Shown: positions 24,725-33,700 of the stretch, in pieces
How the letters are laid out: each line of letters opens with the position of its first letter
Position numbering within the stretch: position 1 is the stretch's first letter
Made by a program: the position numbers and the translations under genes
NCBI RefSeq assembly: GCF_016860545.1
Contig: NZ_BNEB01000003.1
Location: 1,116,001-1,180,000 of the forward strand
Reading direction: 5' to 3'
Length of the DNA: 64,000 nt
Source: Streptomyces asoensis
GTDB taxonomy: Bacteria; Actinomycetota; Actinomycetes; Streptomycetales; Streptomycetaceae
Notes under the pieces: generated by a model
Told to the model about the DNA's origin: nothing
The model's input: the letters and a program-made list of their open reading frames with translations, nothing else
The model's database searches: none

Positions 24725-24742
24725 GGACGTCTTTTGACGTCC
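24725..24742. repeat. Short inverted repeat in the FG-GAP gene leader
   Basis: GGACGTC-TTTT-GACGTCC, perfect 7-bp arms, 42 nt upstream of the preferred TTG start. It could be an operator or an RNA hairpin. Confidence 0.35.
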
Positions 24743-24832
24743 GCGGCCCCCCGGCCTTCACACCCGTCTCACAAGTCGGCTGATCCTACAGTCGACCCAC
24801 CGCCCCGGAGAAAGGGGTTACCAGGAGACGGA

Positions 24833-24875
24833 AACGCCGTGGCCCCCACCGGAGTTCGGTGGGGGCCACGGCGTT
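24833..24875. terminator. Terminator of the DEAD-box helicase gene
   Basis: A perfect 19-bp stem (arms 24833-24851 and 24857-24875) with a 5-nt loop, 30 nt after the helicase stop. It may also insulate the FG-GAP gene. Confidence 0.8.
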
Positions 24876-24905
24876 CACTCACACGGGCCGGCGACTGCCT
24901 CGGCG

Positions 24906-27146
24906 TCAGCCGTTGCGCTTCCAGCGCGGCTTGTCGTCACGGCGGCCGGCCGTACCGGAGCCGCGGTGGTCGTCACGGCGGCCGAAGGGACGGTCGTGAC
25001 CACCGGAGCGGAAGCCCGGACGGTCGTCGCGACGGTCACGGTTGAACGGACGGTCGCTGCCCCGGTGGCCGGACGGACGCTCGTCACGGCGGTCGCGGTT
25101 GAAGCCGCCCGACTGACGGTCGTCGCGGTTGAAGCCGCCCGAGGGACGGTCGTCGCGACGGAAGCCACCGGAGGGGCGCTCGTCACGACGGTCACGGTTG
25201 AAGCCGCCCGAGGGACGGTCGTCACGGCGGAAACCACCGGAGGGACGCTCGTCACGACGGTCACGGTTGAAGCCACCCGAGGGACGGTCGTCACGGCGGA
25301 AACCACCGGAGGGACGCTCGTCACGACGGTCACGGTTGAAGCCACCGCGGTCGTCACGGCGCTCGAAGGAACGGCCGCCGCGGTCGTCACGGCGCTCGTC
25401 ACGGCGGAACCCGCCGCGGTCGCCGTCACGACGGTCACGGCCGAAGCCGCCGCGGTCGTCACGGTTGAAGCCGCCACGGTCGTCACGGCGCTCGAAGGAA
25501 CGGCCGCCACGGTCGTCACGACGGTCGTCGCGGCGCTCGTAGTTGCCCCGCTCGTCACGGCGCTGACGCGGCTGCTCGTAGGCGGGACGCTCGACGGGCT
25601 GCTCGGCGACGACGGCCTCGGCCGGCGCCTCGGTCACGGCGTTCTGCTCCACGACCGCCTCGGCGGCCGCGACGACAGCCGCCTCCGGGTCCTCGCCGCG
25701 CTCGCGCGCCACACGGGCGACCAGACGGTCCGCCTCCTCGCGCAGCTCGGTCGCGCGCCGCTGGGCACGCTCCAGCTCCTTGGTGAGCTCGGAGACCTCG
25801 CGCTCGGCCTGCTGGGCCGCGTTGCCCGCGGACTCGGCCTGCACCTCGGTCATCGACCGGGCGCCGGTGATCTCGGCGACCTCCGGCTCGAAGGCGGCGC
25901 CGCCCTGGATGATGTGACGCCCGGCGTCGACGCCCGCGTCCTCCATCAGACGGAAGATCTGACGGCGCTGGTGCGGCAGCGAGAGCGAGACGACCGTGCC
26001 GGTGCGGCCGGCGCGCGCCGTGCGGCCCGCGCGGTGCAGGTAGTCCTTGTGGTCGCCGGCCGGGTCCACGTTGAGCACGAGGTCGATGCCGTCGACGTGG
26101 ATGCCGCGGGCGGCGACGTCGGTCGCGACGAGCGCGTTGACGTAACCGTCCTTGAAGTCGGCCAGCGTGCGGGTGCGCGCGCCCTGGGTCATGCCGCCGT
26201 GCAGCGCGTCGGCCTTCACACCGGAGTCGCGCAGCTGCTCGGCGATGCGGTCGGCGCCCAGCTGGGTGCGGACGAAGATGATGGTGCGGCCCTTGCGGGA
26301 GGCGATCGCGGCGGTGACCGGCGCCTTGTCCTTGGGCTTCACGATCAGGATGTGGTGCGACATGGTCGTCACGTTGCCCTGGGCGCTGTCGACCTCGTGC
26401 GTGACGGGGTTGCTCAGGTAGCGCTTGACCAGCGTGGAGATCTCGTTCTCCATCGTGGCGGAGAACAGCATGCGCTGGCCGCCGGCCGGGACCTGGTCGA
26501 GCAGCTCGGTGACCTCGGGCAGGAAGCCCAGGTCGGACATCTGGTCGGCCTCGTCGAGAACGGTGATCTGCACGTTCTCCAGGGAGCAGGCGCCGCGGTT
26601 GATGATGTCGCGCAGGCGGCCCGGGGTGGCGACGAGGATGTCGACCCCGCGCTCCAGGGCGTAGATCTGGTTGCTCATCGACGTACCGCCGCAGACGACC
26701 TTCATCTTCAGGCCGAGGACGTCGCCGTAGGGCTGGAGCGCGTCCGCGACCTGCATCGCCAGCTCACGCGTCGGCGTGAGGATGACGGCGCGCGGCTTGC
26801 GCTTCTCGGTGTGACCGCCGGCCAGCGTGGCCAGGGTCGGCAGACCGAAGGAGAGGGTCTTGCCGGAGCCGGTGCGGCCGCGGCCGAGGATGTCCTTGCC
26901 CGCCAGCGCGTCCGGGATGGTCGCGGCCTGGATCGGGAAGGGGGTGGTCACGCCGTTCTGCGCGAGCTTGCGCACGACGCCCTCGGGGAGGCCGAGGTCG
27001 GCGAAGGTGGTCTCGGGGGCCGCGGGGGTCTCGTCGACGGCGTCGGCCTGAGCGGCCTCGGTGTCGGTGAGGGCGGTCGCCTCGAGGTCGATCGGCTCGT
27101 CGTTGTTCTCGGACACGACGGAGTGATCAGTACTGGAAATGGACAT
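24906..27146 (-). CDS. DEAD-box ATP-dependent RNA helicase
   Basis: A 746-residue RhlE/DeaD-type helicase that unwinds RNA duplexes. Q-motif region TFADLGLPEGVVRKL; Walker A GRGRTGSGKT near residue 92; then PTRELA, VATPGR, DEAD near 196, SAT, ATDVAARGIHV and HRAGRTAR. Residues ~455-500 are a charged coiled-coil segment. The last ~200 residues are an Arg/Asp/Gly-rich tail (RRDDRGGRSFERRDDRGG) likely to bind RNA. Part of the tail is three 69-bp tandem repeats. A ~160-nt leader follows a good promoter at 27311-27339; long leaders are common for cold-induced helicases, but induction is not shown here. Confidence 0.93.
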   Translation of the reverse strand: MSISSTDHSVVSENNDEPIDLEATALTDTEAAQADAVDETPAAPETTFADLGLPEGVVRKLAQNGVTTPFPIQAATIPDALAGKDILGRGRTGSGKTLSFGLPTLATLAGGHTEKRKPRAVILTPTRELAMQVADALQPYGDVLGLKMKVVCGGTSMSNQIYALERGVDILVATPGRLRDIINRGACSLENVQITVLDEADQMSDLGFLPEVTELLDQVPAGGQRMLFSATMENEISTLVKRYLSNPVTHEVDSAQGNVTTMSHHILIVKPKDKAPVTAAIASRKGRTIIFVRTQLGADRIAEQLRDSGVKADALHGGMTQGARTRTLADFKDGYVNALVATDVAARGIHVDGIDLVLNVDPAGDHKDYLHRAGRTARAGRTGTVVSLSLPHQRRQIFRLMEDAGVDAGRHIIQGGAAFEPEVAEITGARSMTEVQAESAGNAAQQAEREVSELTKELERAQRRATELREEADRLVARVARERGEDPEAAVVAAAEAVVEQNAVTEAPAEAVVAEQPVERPAYEQPRQRRDERGNYERRDDRRDDRGGRSFERRDDRGGFNRDDRGGFGRDRRDGDRGGFRRDERRDDRGGRSFERRDDRGGFNRDRRDERPSGGFRRDDRPSGGFNRDRRDERPSGGFRRDDRPSGGFNRDRRDERPSGGFRRDDRPSGGFNRDDRQSGGFNRDRRDERPSGHRGSDRPFNRDRRDDRPGFRSGGHDRPFGRRDDHRGSGTAGRRDDKPRWKRNG
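25131..25337 (-). repeat. Three tandem 69-bp coding repeats in the helicase tail
   Basis: Units 25131-25199, 25200-25268 and 25269-25337 are almost identical and encode 23 residues containing RDERPSGGFRRDDRPSGGF. A partial unit continues on the high-coordinate side. Copy number probably varies between strains. Confidence 0.85.
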
Positions 27147-27310
27147 GCGAATGCGAAACCTTCCGGAGTCTCAAGTCGGCACGCGCCCGTCAACTCCGTG
27201 TTCGCATTGCATTACGACCGCCTCTATGCGGTCAGCCACGGCAAGGGAGAGTACGCGCCACACGGCGCGCTCTGCGGTGGCGCCGGGCAAATGGGATCAA
27301 ACGATCTACC

Positions 27311-27339
27311 ACTATAAGCACCTGCATCACCGAAGGCAA
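27311..27339 (-). promoter_or_regulatory. Promoter of the DEAD-box helicase
   Basis: On the minus strand TTGCCT (27334-27339), a 17-nt spacer and TATAGT (27311-27316). Predicted transcription start near 27304, giving a leader of about 160 nt. The rest of the gap to 27488 shows no gene. Confidence 0.55.
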
Positions 27340-27488
27340 ACCGAGCCACATAACCCCAGCTCAGCAGGCACAGACAGTCGTCCCACCCGGAATCCCAGGC
27401 CGCCCCCGGCGAGGCCGGGAGCCCGCAGGGGCCCGGGAGGCCGACCGGACCGGAGGTGCGGCGCGCCCGGAACGGCCCGCGGGCTCGC

Positions 27489-28043
27489 CTACAAGGGGGA
27501 GTCGGCCTCGGGTGCCGCCTCCGGGGCGGGCTCCCGGTCGATCAGCTGGGCCGCCGCTCCGCCCTCGCCCTCGTGTGCCGAGGCCGACGGCTCGGCGACC
27601 GTCGGTTCCGGCGTGGGCGACGGCGGCTCCGGCGTGGGCGCGGGCGGCTCCGGGTCGGGTGAACGCGTGGGCGCGGACGGCTGCCCGCCGGCCGGCGTGG
27701 GCGCCCCCGGCCCCTCGGTCCTCCCCGGCTTCACCGCGCCCGCCGAGGCCGGCGCGCTGGCGCCCGCCGACGGCGCGGCCGAGGCGGACGCCGACTCCCC
27801 GGGCTTGCCCCGGCCGCCCTTCCCGTGCCCGTGTTTTCCGTCACCGCCCGCCGCGCCCATCCCGAAGCCGCCTCCCGCTCCCGCGGAATCGCCGCCCGGT
27901 TCCTCACCGCCCTGCCGGCCGGCCGAGTGGGAGGGCCTGGTGCGGCCGCCCTCGTCGTCGTCCCCCACGCTCATGCAGCCGGCGGCCGCGGCGACGGCCA
28001 GGACCGTCACGGCCAGACGAACGGGTACGTACAAGCGGCGCAC
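27489..28043 (-). CDS. Small Pro/Ala/Gly-rich lipoprotein
   Basis: A 184-residue predicted lipoprotein. The start was taken as the GTG at 28043, with GGAGGTG 5 nt upstream, giving VRRLYVPVRLAVTVLAVAAA and then a lipobox AAAGC. The mature chain is low complexity: Gly/His/Lys-rich (GDGKHGHGKGGRGKPG), then Ser/Ala- and Pro/Glu-rich (PEPPAPTPEPPSPTPEP). No enzyme domain is visible. Function unknown; probably a disordered surface protein. Confidence 0.65.
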   Translation of the reverse strand: MRRLYVPVRLAVTVLAVAAAAGCMSVGDDDEGGRTRPSHSAGRQGGEEPGGDSAGAGGGFGMGAAGGDGKHGHGKGGRGKPGESASASAAPSAGASAPASAGAVKPGRTEGPGAPTPAGGQPSAPTRSPDPEPPAPTPEPPSPTPEPTVAEPSASAHEGEGGAAAQLIDREPAPEAAPEADSPL

Positions 28044-28141
28044 GGGGCCACCTCCGGGGCAGGCGTAAGAAGTCGACGTGTCCAACTCCCGGCGCCCGCG
28101 GGAGGACACGCGCCGAACGCGCGCCCCCTGTGCCGGACGGC

Positions 28142-28492
28142 TCAGCCGTAGCCGAGGGCGTGCAGCCGCGCGTCGTCGATACCGAAGTGGTGGGCGATCT
28201 CGTGCACCACCGTCACCTCGGTCTCCGCGACGACCTCCTCCCGTGTCCCGCACATCCGCAGCGTCGGCCCCCGGTAGATCGTGATCCGGTCCGGCAGCAC
28301 CCCGGCGTACCACTCCCCCCGGTCGGTCAGCGGGGTTCCCTCGTACAGCCCGAGCAGCTCGGGATCCTCCGCGGGCGGCTCGTCCTCGACGAACACCGCG
28401 ACGTTGTCCATCAGCCGCGTCAATTCCGGCGGAATCCGGTCCAGCGCCTCGGCGACCAGTTCCTCGAACTCCTCGCGCGTCATCTCCAGCAC
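28142..28492 (-). CDS. Small zincin-like metallopeptidase (MMP/DUF1025 type)
   Basis: A 116-residue protein with the zinc-protease motif HEIAHHFGIDD near residue 99. The family pattern MTREEFEELVAEALDRIPPE at the start and ITIYRGPTLRMC in the middle matches the conserved 'metallopeptidase family protein' of actinobacteria. Substrate unknown. The GTG at 28492 was preferred to the ATG at 28483; neither has a clear ribosome site, and GACAAT 7 nt upstream of the GTG could give a leaderless mRNA. It is divergent from the metallophosphoesterase gene, 84 bp away. Confidence 0.83.
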   Translation of the reverse strand: MLEMTREEFEELVAEALDRIPPELTRLMDNVAVFVEDEPPAEDPELLGLYEGTPLTDRGEWYAGVLPDRITIYRGPTLRMCGTREEVVAETEVTVVHEIAHHFGIDDARLHALGYG

Positions 28493-28576
28493 AGGGCCAT
28501 TGTCGGGCACGACCCGGCCGGAGGGAGGTCGCCGGCCCTCCGCATGACGACGCCCGGACCCGGGCATACGGCACCA

Positions 28577-30241
28577 ATGGTCCGCGCCCGCGTCCCCGCC
28601 GCAGTCCTGAGGCGTCTCGCACACCCCGCCGAACGCACCGGTTCCGCCACCCGCACCACGTCCTCCCGACGCATCCGGTCCGCCGGGCGCCGAGGCCCGG
28701 TACCCGAGCTCGCATCGCGGACGGACCCCTGGCTGCGCGCCCTGGGGCTGACCGCCGTCGTCCTGCTCGGCGCCTGGCTCGGCCTGCTGGTCGTCGGGGA
28801 CGTCCGGGTGTCCGTCGGCCCCATGAACACGACGATGACCCTGCGCCCCTCCTTCACCGGCGGAACGAAGATCAACGTCTCGCCCCTCGGCGCGCTGACC
28901 CTGGACAGCCATGTCGCCCCGGTCCGCCTGGACGTCAACGTCGACCAACTGGACCCCGCCCGCTCCCAGGCCCTCGTCGACCACCCGGAACGCCTCTCGG
29001 GACTCCAGGACGAGGTCGCGCACGACGTCGAGCACGGCACCCTCGACCTGGCGCTCCGCTCCTGCGTCGCCGTCGTCTCCGGCGCCACCGCGCTCGGTCT
29101 CGCCGTCTACCGCCGGCCCCGCCGCGCGCTGGCCGCGGGCGGTCTCGCCCTCGCCCTGCTGGCCGCCTCGGGCGCGACCGCCTACGCCACCTGGAACCCC
29201 AAGTCGGTGCTGGAGCCGCGCTTCTCGGGGCTGCTGTCCTCCGCGCCCTCGCTCGTCGGCAACGCGCGCAGCATCGTCACCGACTTCGACGTCTACCAGC
29301 AGGAACTGGCCCGGCTGGTCACCAACGTGACCAAGCTCTACGACGTCACCTCCACGCTCCCGGCCTTCCAGCCGGACCCGACGACCGTCCGCGTGCTGCA
29401 CGTCTCCGACATCCATCTCAACCCCGCGAGCTGGAAGATCATCGCCTCGCTCGTGGAGCAGTACAAGGTCGACGTGATCGTCGACTCCGGCGACACGATG
29501 GACCACGGCTCCGCGGCCGAGAACGGCTTCCTCGACCCCATCGCCACCCTGGGCGCGCCGTACGTCTGGGTCAGGGGCAACCACGACTCCCTGGTCACCC
29601 AGCGCTACCTGGAGGGCATGAAGAACGTGCACGTCCTCGACGACGGCCGGGCGGTCACCGTCGCCGGGCTGCGCTTCGCGGGCATCGGCGACCCGCAGTT
29701 CACCCCCGACCGTTCGGCGGCGCCGGGCGCCGAGGAGTCCCAGGAGACGGCGGGCGCCCGGCTGGCCGGCGCCCTGCGCGCCGAGCGGGACGCCGGCACA
29801 CCCGCGGACGTGGCCATCGCCCATGAGCCCTCGGCCGCCCGGGGCACCGACGGCGAGGTGCCCCTCGTCCTGGCCGGCCATCTGCACCACGAGGGGATGG
29901 AGGTCATGAGGAAGGGCACGCGTCTGCGGGTGGAGGGCTCGACGGGCGGCAGCGGCCTGCGTGCCGTCGAGGGCAAGTACCCCGACCCCATCGAGGCGTC
30001 GATCCTGTACTTCGACCGCGACACCCGCCGCCTCCAGGCCTGGGACGAGATCAGGCTCGGCGGACTGGGCCTGACGACGGCCGAGGTCAGCCGCCACCTC
30101 CCGAAGGAGAACCTCCCGGGCGCCACCCCGTCCCCGGCCGGCTCCCCCGCCCCCTCCGGCCCGTCGCGCCGTCCGTCCGTGAGCCCGTCGGCGAGCACGT
30201 CCGTGACGGGTCCCGGGGCGGCCTCCCGAGCGGCCCCGTAA
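28577..30241 (+). CDS. Membrane-anchored metallophosphoesterase
   Basis: A 554-residue protein. Hydrophobic segments lie at residues ~57-75 (ALGLTAVVLLGAWLGLLVV) and ~150-210, then a calcineurin-like phosphoesterase domain. Metal ligands are in VLHVSDIHLNP near 273, VDSGDTMDHG, VWVRGNHDS, VAIAHEP and LAGHLHHEG. The outside region between the helices is beta-rich. The C-terminal 45 residues are Ser/Pro-rich. It probably hydrolyses a phosphodiester or phosphomonoester at the membrane; the substrate cannot be read. The ATG at 28577 was chosen, as the frame before it overlaps the opposite-strand metallopeptidase. Confidence 0.85.
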   Translation: MVRARVPAAVLRRLAHPAERTGSATRTTSSRRIRSAGRRGPVPELASRTDPWLRALGLTAVVLLGAWLGLLVVGDVRVSVGPMNTTMTLRPSFTGGTKINVSPLGALTLDSHVAPVRLDVNVDQLDPARSQALVDHPERLSGLQDEVAHDVEHGTLDLALRSCVAVVSGATALGLAVYRRPRRALAAGGLALALLAASGATAYATWNPKSVLEPRFSGLLSSAPSLVGNARSIVTDFDVYQQELARLVTNVTKLYDVTSTLPAFQPDPTTVRVLHVSDIHLNPASWKIIASLVEQYKVDVIVDSGDTMDHGSAAENGFLDPIATLGAPYVWVRGNHDSLVTQRYLEGMKNVHVLDDGRAVTVAGLRFAGIGDPQFTPDRSAAPGAEESQETAGARLAGALRAERDAGTPADVAIAHEPSAARGTDGEVPLVLAGHLHHEGMEVMRKGTRLRVEGSTGGSGLRAVEGKYPDPIEASILYFDRDTRRLQAWDEIRLGGLGLTTAEVSRHLPKENLPGATPSPAGSPAPSGPSRRPSVSPSASTSVTGPGAASRAAP

Positions 30242-30321
30242 ACCGTTTTGGCGATACCCCCCGCCATCCCATATGCTCATGACGTCCCCGACGCGCTGAG
30301 AAGCGCCCAGGCGGGCCGATA

Positions 30322-30394
30322 GCCCTCATCGTCTAGCGGCCTAGGACGCCGCCCTTTCAAGGCGGTAGCACGGGTTCGAATCCCGTTGGGGGCA
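30322..30394 (+). tRNA. tRNA-Glu (UUC)
   Basis: A 73-nt cloverleaf, GCCCTCATCGTCTAGCGG, anticodon loop CTTTCAA, T-arm CGGGTTCGAATCCCG, first of a three-tRNA cluster. One acceptor pair is G:U. Confidence 0.95.
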
Positions 30395-30431
30395 CGCAAC
30401 ACCGTGTGCGACACTGTCGTACACAAAGCTT

Positions 30432-30506
30432 GGTCCTGTGGAGCAGTTTGGAGTGCTCGCCACCCTGTCAAGGTGGAGGCCGCGGGTTCAAATCCCGTCA
30501 GGACCG
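30432..30506 (+). tRNA. tRNA-Asp (GUC), copy 1
   Basis: A 75-nt cloverleaf, GGTCCTGTGGAGCAGTTTGG, anticodon loop CTGTCAA. Identical to the copy at 34815-34889. Confidence 0.95.
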
Positions 30507-30508
30507 CT

Positions 30509-30528
30509 GAGGTTTCACGTGAAACCTC
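30509..30528. promoter_or_regulatory. parS centromere site (ParB binding)
   Basis: GTTTCACGTGAAAC (30512-30525) is the exact 14-bp parS sequence, here inside a perfect 20-bp palindrome (30509-30528). It sits between tRNA-Asp and tRNA-Phe. In Streptomyces, parS sites cluster around oriC and bind ParB to organise chromosome segregation at sporulation. Confidence 0.92.
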
Positions 30529-30530
30529 GT

Positions 30531-30604
30531 GGCTGGGTAGCTCAGTTGGTACGAGCGATCGCCTGAAAAGCGATAGGTCGCCGGTTCGACCCCGGCCCCA
30601 GCCA
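30531..30604 (+). tRNA. tRNA-Phe (GAA)
   Basis: A 74-nt cloverleaf, GGCTGGGTAGCTCAGTTGG, anticodon loop CTGAAAA, T-arm GCCGGTTCGACCCCGGC. It starts 2 bp after the parS palindrome. Confidence 0.95.
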
Positions 30605-30610
30605 CAAGAA

Positions 30611-30645
30611 CGAAACCCCCTCCGGGCAACCGGAGGGGGTTTTCG
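30611..30645 (+). terminator. Rho-independent terminator of the tRNA cluster
   Basis: AAACCCCCTCCGG pairs with CCGGAGGGGGTTT around a GCAA loop; the run of T follows. It lies 6 nt after tRNA-Phe. Confidence 0.85.
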
Positions 30646-30719
30646 TCGCTGTGTGCCGGGCGAGGCGGCCCCAAAAGCGCTCGCCCCTTCTTTCGCCAAG
30701 ATGAGATCCTGGATCGCGT

Positions 30720-33700
30720 ATGTCTACGCACCCCGCCCCCGGCGCCCCCGCACCGGGTACTCCCGCCCTCGGCGCCCTCGCCCCCCGCCTGGCCGAGCTG
30801 TCACTGCGCGACGCGCACCGGCTCGGGCGCAGGCTCGAAGGCGCGCGCCGGATCCGCAAGCCGGAGGCCCGTGCCGCCGTCCTCGCCGAGATCGAGGGGG
30901 AGGTCGCGCAGGTCGAGGAGCGGATGGCCCTGCGACGCGGCCGTGTGCCCGCCGTCTCGTACCCCGAGCAACTCCCCGTCAGCCAGAAGAAGGACGAGAT
31001 CGCGGCCGCCATCCGTGATCACCAGGTCGTCATCGTGGCCGGTGAGACCGGGTCCGGCAAGACGACCCAGATCCCCAAGATCTGTCTCGAGCTGGGGCGC
31101 GGTGTCCGGGGCATGATCGGGCACACCCAGCCCCGTCGTATCGCCGCGCGCACGGTGGCCGAGCGCGTCGCCGAGGAACTGAACACGCCCCTGGGCGAGG
31201 CCGTCGGCTGGAAGGTGCGCTTCACCGACCAGGTGAACCCGGACGCCACCTTCGTGAAGCTGATGACGGACGGCATCCTCCTCGCGGAGATCCAGACCGA
31301 CCGTGAACTGCGCGCCTACGACACGATCATCATCGACGAGGCCCACGAGCGGTCCCTCAACATCGACTTCCTGCTGGGCTACCTCGCCCAGCTGCTGCCC
31401 CGCCGCCCGGACCTCAAGGTCGTCATCACCTCCGCGACCATCGACCCGGAGCGCTTCTCCCGCCACTTCGGCGACGCCCCGATCGTCGAGGTCAGCGGGC
31501 GGACGTACCCGGTCGAGGTCCGCTACCGGCCGTTGCTCGAAGAGGACTCCGAGGACACCGACCGCGACCAGATCACCGCGATCACCGACGCGGTGGAGGA
31601 GCTCATGGGCGAGGGGAAGGGCGACATCCTCGTCTTCCTCTCCGGCGAGCGCGAGATCCGCGACACGGCGGACGCGCTGGAGAAGAAGAAGTTCAGGTTC
31701 ACCGAGGTCCTGCCGCTCTACGCCCGGCTGTCGCACGCCGAGCAGCACCGGGTCTTCCAGCAGCACACGGGCCGCAGGATCGTTCTGGCGACCAACGTCG
31801 CCGAGACGTCCCTGACCGTCCCGGGCATCAAGTACGTCATCGACCCCGGCTTCGCCCGCATCAGCCGCTACAGCCACCGCACCAAGGTCCAGCGGCTGCC
31901 CATCGAGCCGATCTCGCAGGCCAGCGCCAACCAGCGCAAGGGCCGCTGCGGCCGCACCAGCGACGGCATCTGCATCCGGCTGTACGACGAGGACGACTTC
32001 ACCGCCCGCCCGGAGTTCACGGACGCGGAGATCCTCCGCACGAACCTGGCGAGCGTCATCCTCCAGATGACCGCGGCCGGCCTCGGCGACATCGAGAAGT
32101 TCCCGTTCATCGACCCGCCGGACCACCGCAACATCCGCGACGGCGTACAGCTGCTCCAGGAACTCAACGCGCTGGACCCGTCCGAGAAGGACCCCCGCAA
32201 GCGGCTCACGCAGACCGGCCGCAAGCTGGCCCAGCTGCCCGTCGACCCGCGCCTGGCCCGGATGGTCCTGGAGGCCGACAAGAACGGCTGTGTGCGCGAG
32301 GTCATGGTGATAGCCGCCGCGCTGTCCATCCAGGACCCGCGGGAGCGCCCGGCCGACAAGCAGACCCAGGCAGACCAGCAGCACGCCCGTTTCAAGGACG
32401 AGACCAGCGACTTCCTCGCCTACCTGAACCTGTGGCGGTACGTCCGCGAGCAGCAGAAGGAGCGCGGCTCCTCCTCCTTCCGGCGCATGTGCAAGCAGGA
32501 GTACCTGAACTTCCTGCGCATCCGTGAGTGGCAGGACATCTACACGCAGCTGCGCACGGTCGCCAAGCAGATGGGCATCCACCTGAACGAGGAGGACGCG
32601 CCCGAGCAGAGCGTGCACGTCTCCCTCCTCGCCGGGCTGCTGTCGCACATCGGCATGAAGGACGTGAAGGACGGCAACAAGAACGAGTACCTGGGCGCGC
32701 GCAGCGCCAAGTTCGCGATCTTCCCAGGCTCGGCGCTGTTCAAGAAGCAGCCTCGGTTCGTGATGTCGGCCGAGCTGGTGGAGACGTCCCGGCTCTGGGC
32801 CCGCGTCAACGCGAGGATCGAGCCGGAGTGGGTGGAGCCGCTCGCCGGGCACCTGCTGAAGCGGACGTACAGCGAACCGCGCTGGGAGAAGGACCAGGCG
32901 GCCGTGATGGCCGACGAGAAGGTCACGCTGTACGGCGTCCCGATCATCGCCCAGCGCAAGGTCAACTACGGCCGGATCGACCCGGAGACCTCCCGCGACC
33001 TGTTCATCCGCAACGCGCTGGTCGAGGGGGACTGGCGCACGCACCACAAGTTCTTCGCCGACAACCGCCGGCTCCTCAGCGAGGTCGAGGAGCTGGAGCA
33101 CCGCGCCCGGCGCCGGGACATCGTGGTGGACGACGAGACGCTGTTCGACTTCTACGACCAGCGGGTGCCCGAACACGTCGTCTCCGGCGCGCACTTCGAC
33201 TCCTGGTGGAAGCGCAAGCGGCACGAGCAGCCCGACCACCTGGACTTCGAGCGGGAGATGCTCATCCGGGAGTCGGCGGAGGCGGTCACCAAGGCCGACT
33301 ATCCGGACTCCTGGCGGCAGGGCCCGCTGAAGTTCCGGGTCACGTACCAGTTCGAGCCGGGCGCGGACGCGGACGGCGTCACCGTCCACATCCCGCTCCA
33401 GGTGCTCAACCAGGTGACGGACGAGGGCTTCGACTGGCAGATCCCGGGTCTGCGCGAGGAGGTCGTCACGGAGCTGATCCGTTCCCTCCCCAAGCCGATC
33501 CGCCGCCACTACGTGCCGGCGCCGAACTTCGCGAAGCGTTTCCTGGAGCAGACGGCGCCCTCGCAGGAGCCGCTCACCACCGCCATGGCCCGCGAGCTCA
33601 AGCGGATGGTCGGCGTCCCCTTCGAGGCCGAGGACTTCGACCGGTCACGGCTGCCCGAGCATCTGAAGATCACCTTCCGGATCGTCGACGAGCGGCGTCG

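Noticed and set aside
20025..24737. A 1570-codon plus-strand open frame across the permease and FG-GAP genes
   Set aside because: It is the antisense shadow of two minus-strand genes with clear families. Its translation has no domain and is dominated by G, R, V and Q, typical of antisense in high-GC DNA.
25131..25337. CRISPR-like direct repeats
   Set aside because: The repeats are in tandem without spacers, are in frame, and encode the helicase's RGG/RDD tail.
28142..30280. A 712-codon minus-strand frame across the metallophosphoesterase
   Set aside because: Only its last 116 codons (28142-28492) are a real gene, the HEIAHH metallopeptidase; the rest is antisense to the metallophosphoesterase.
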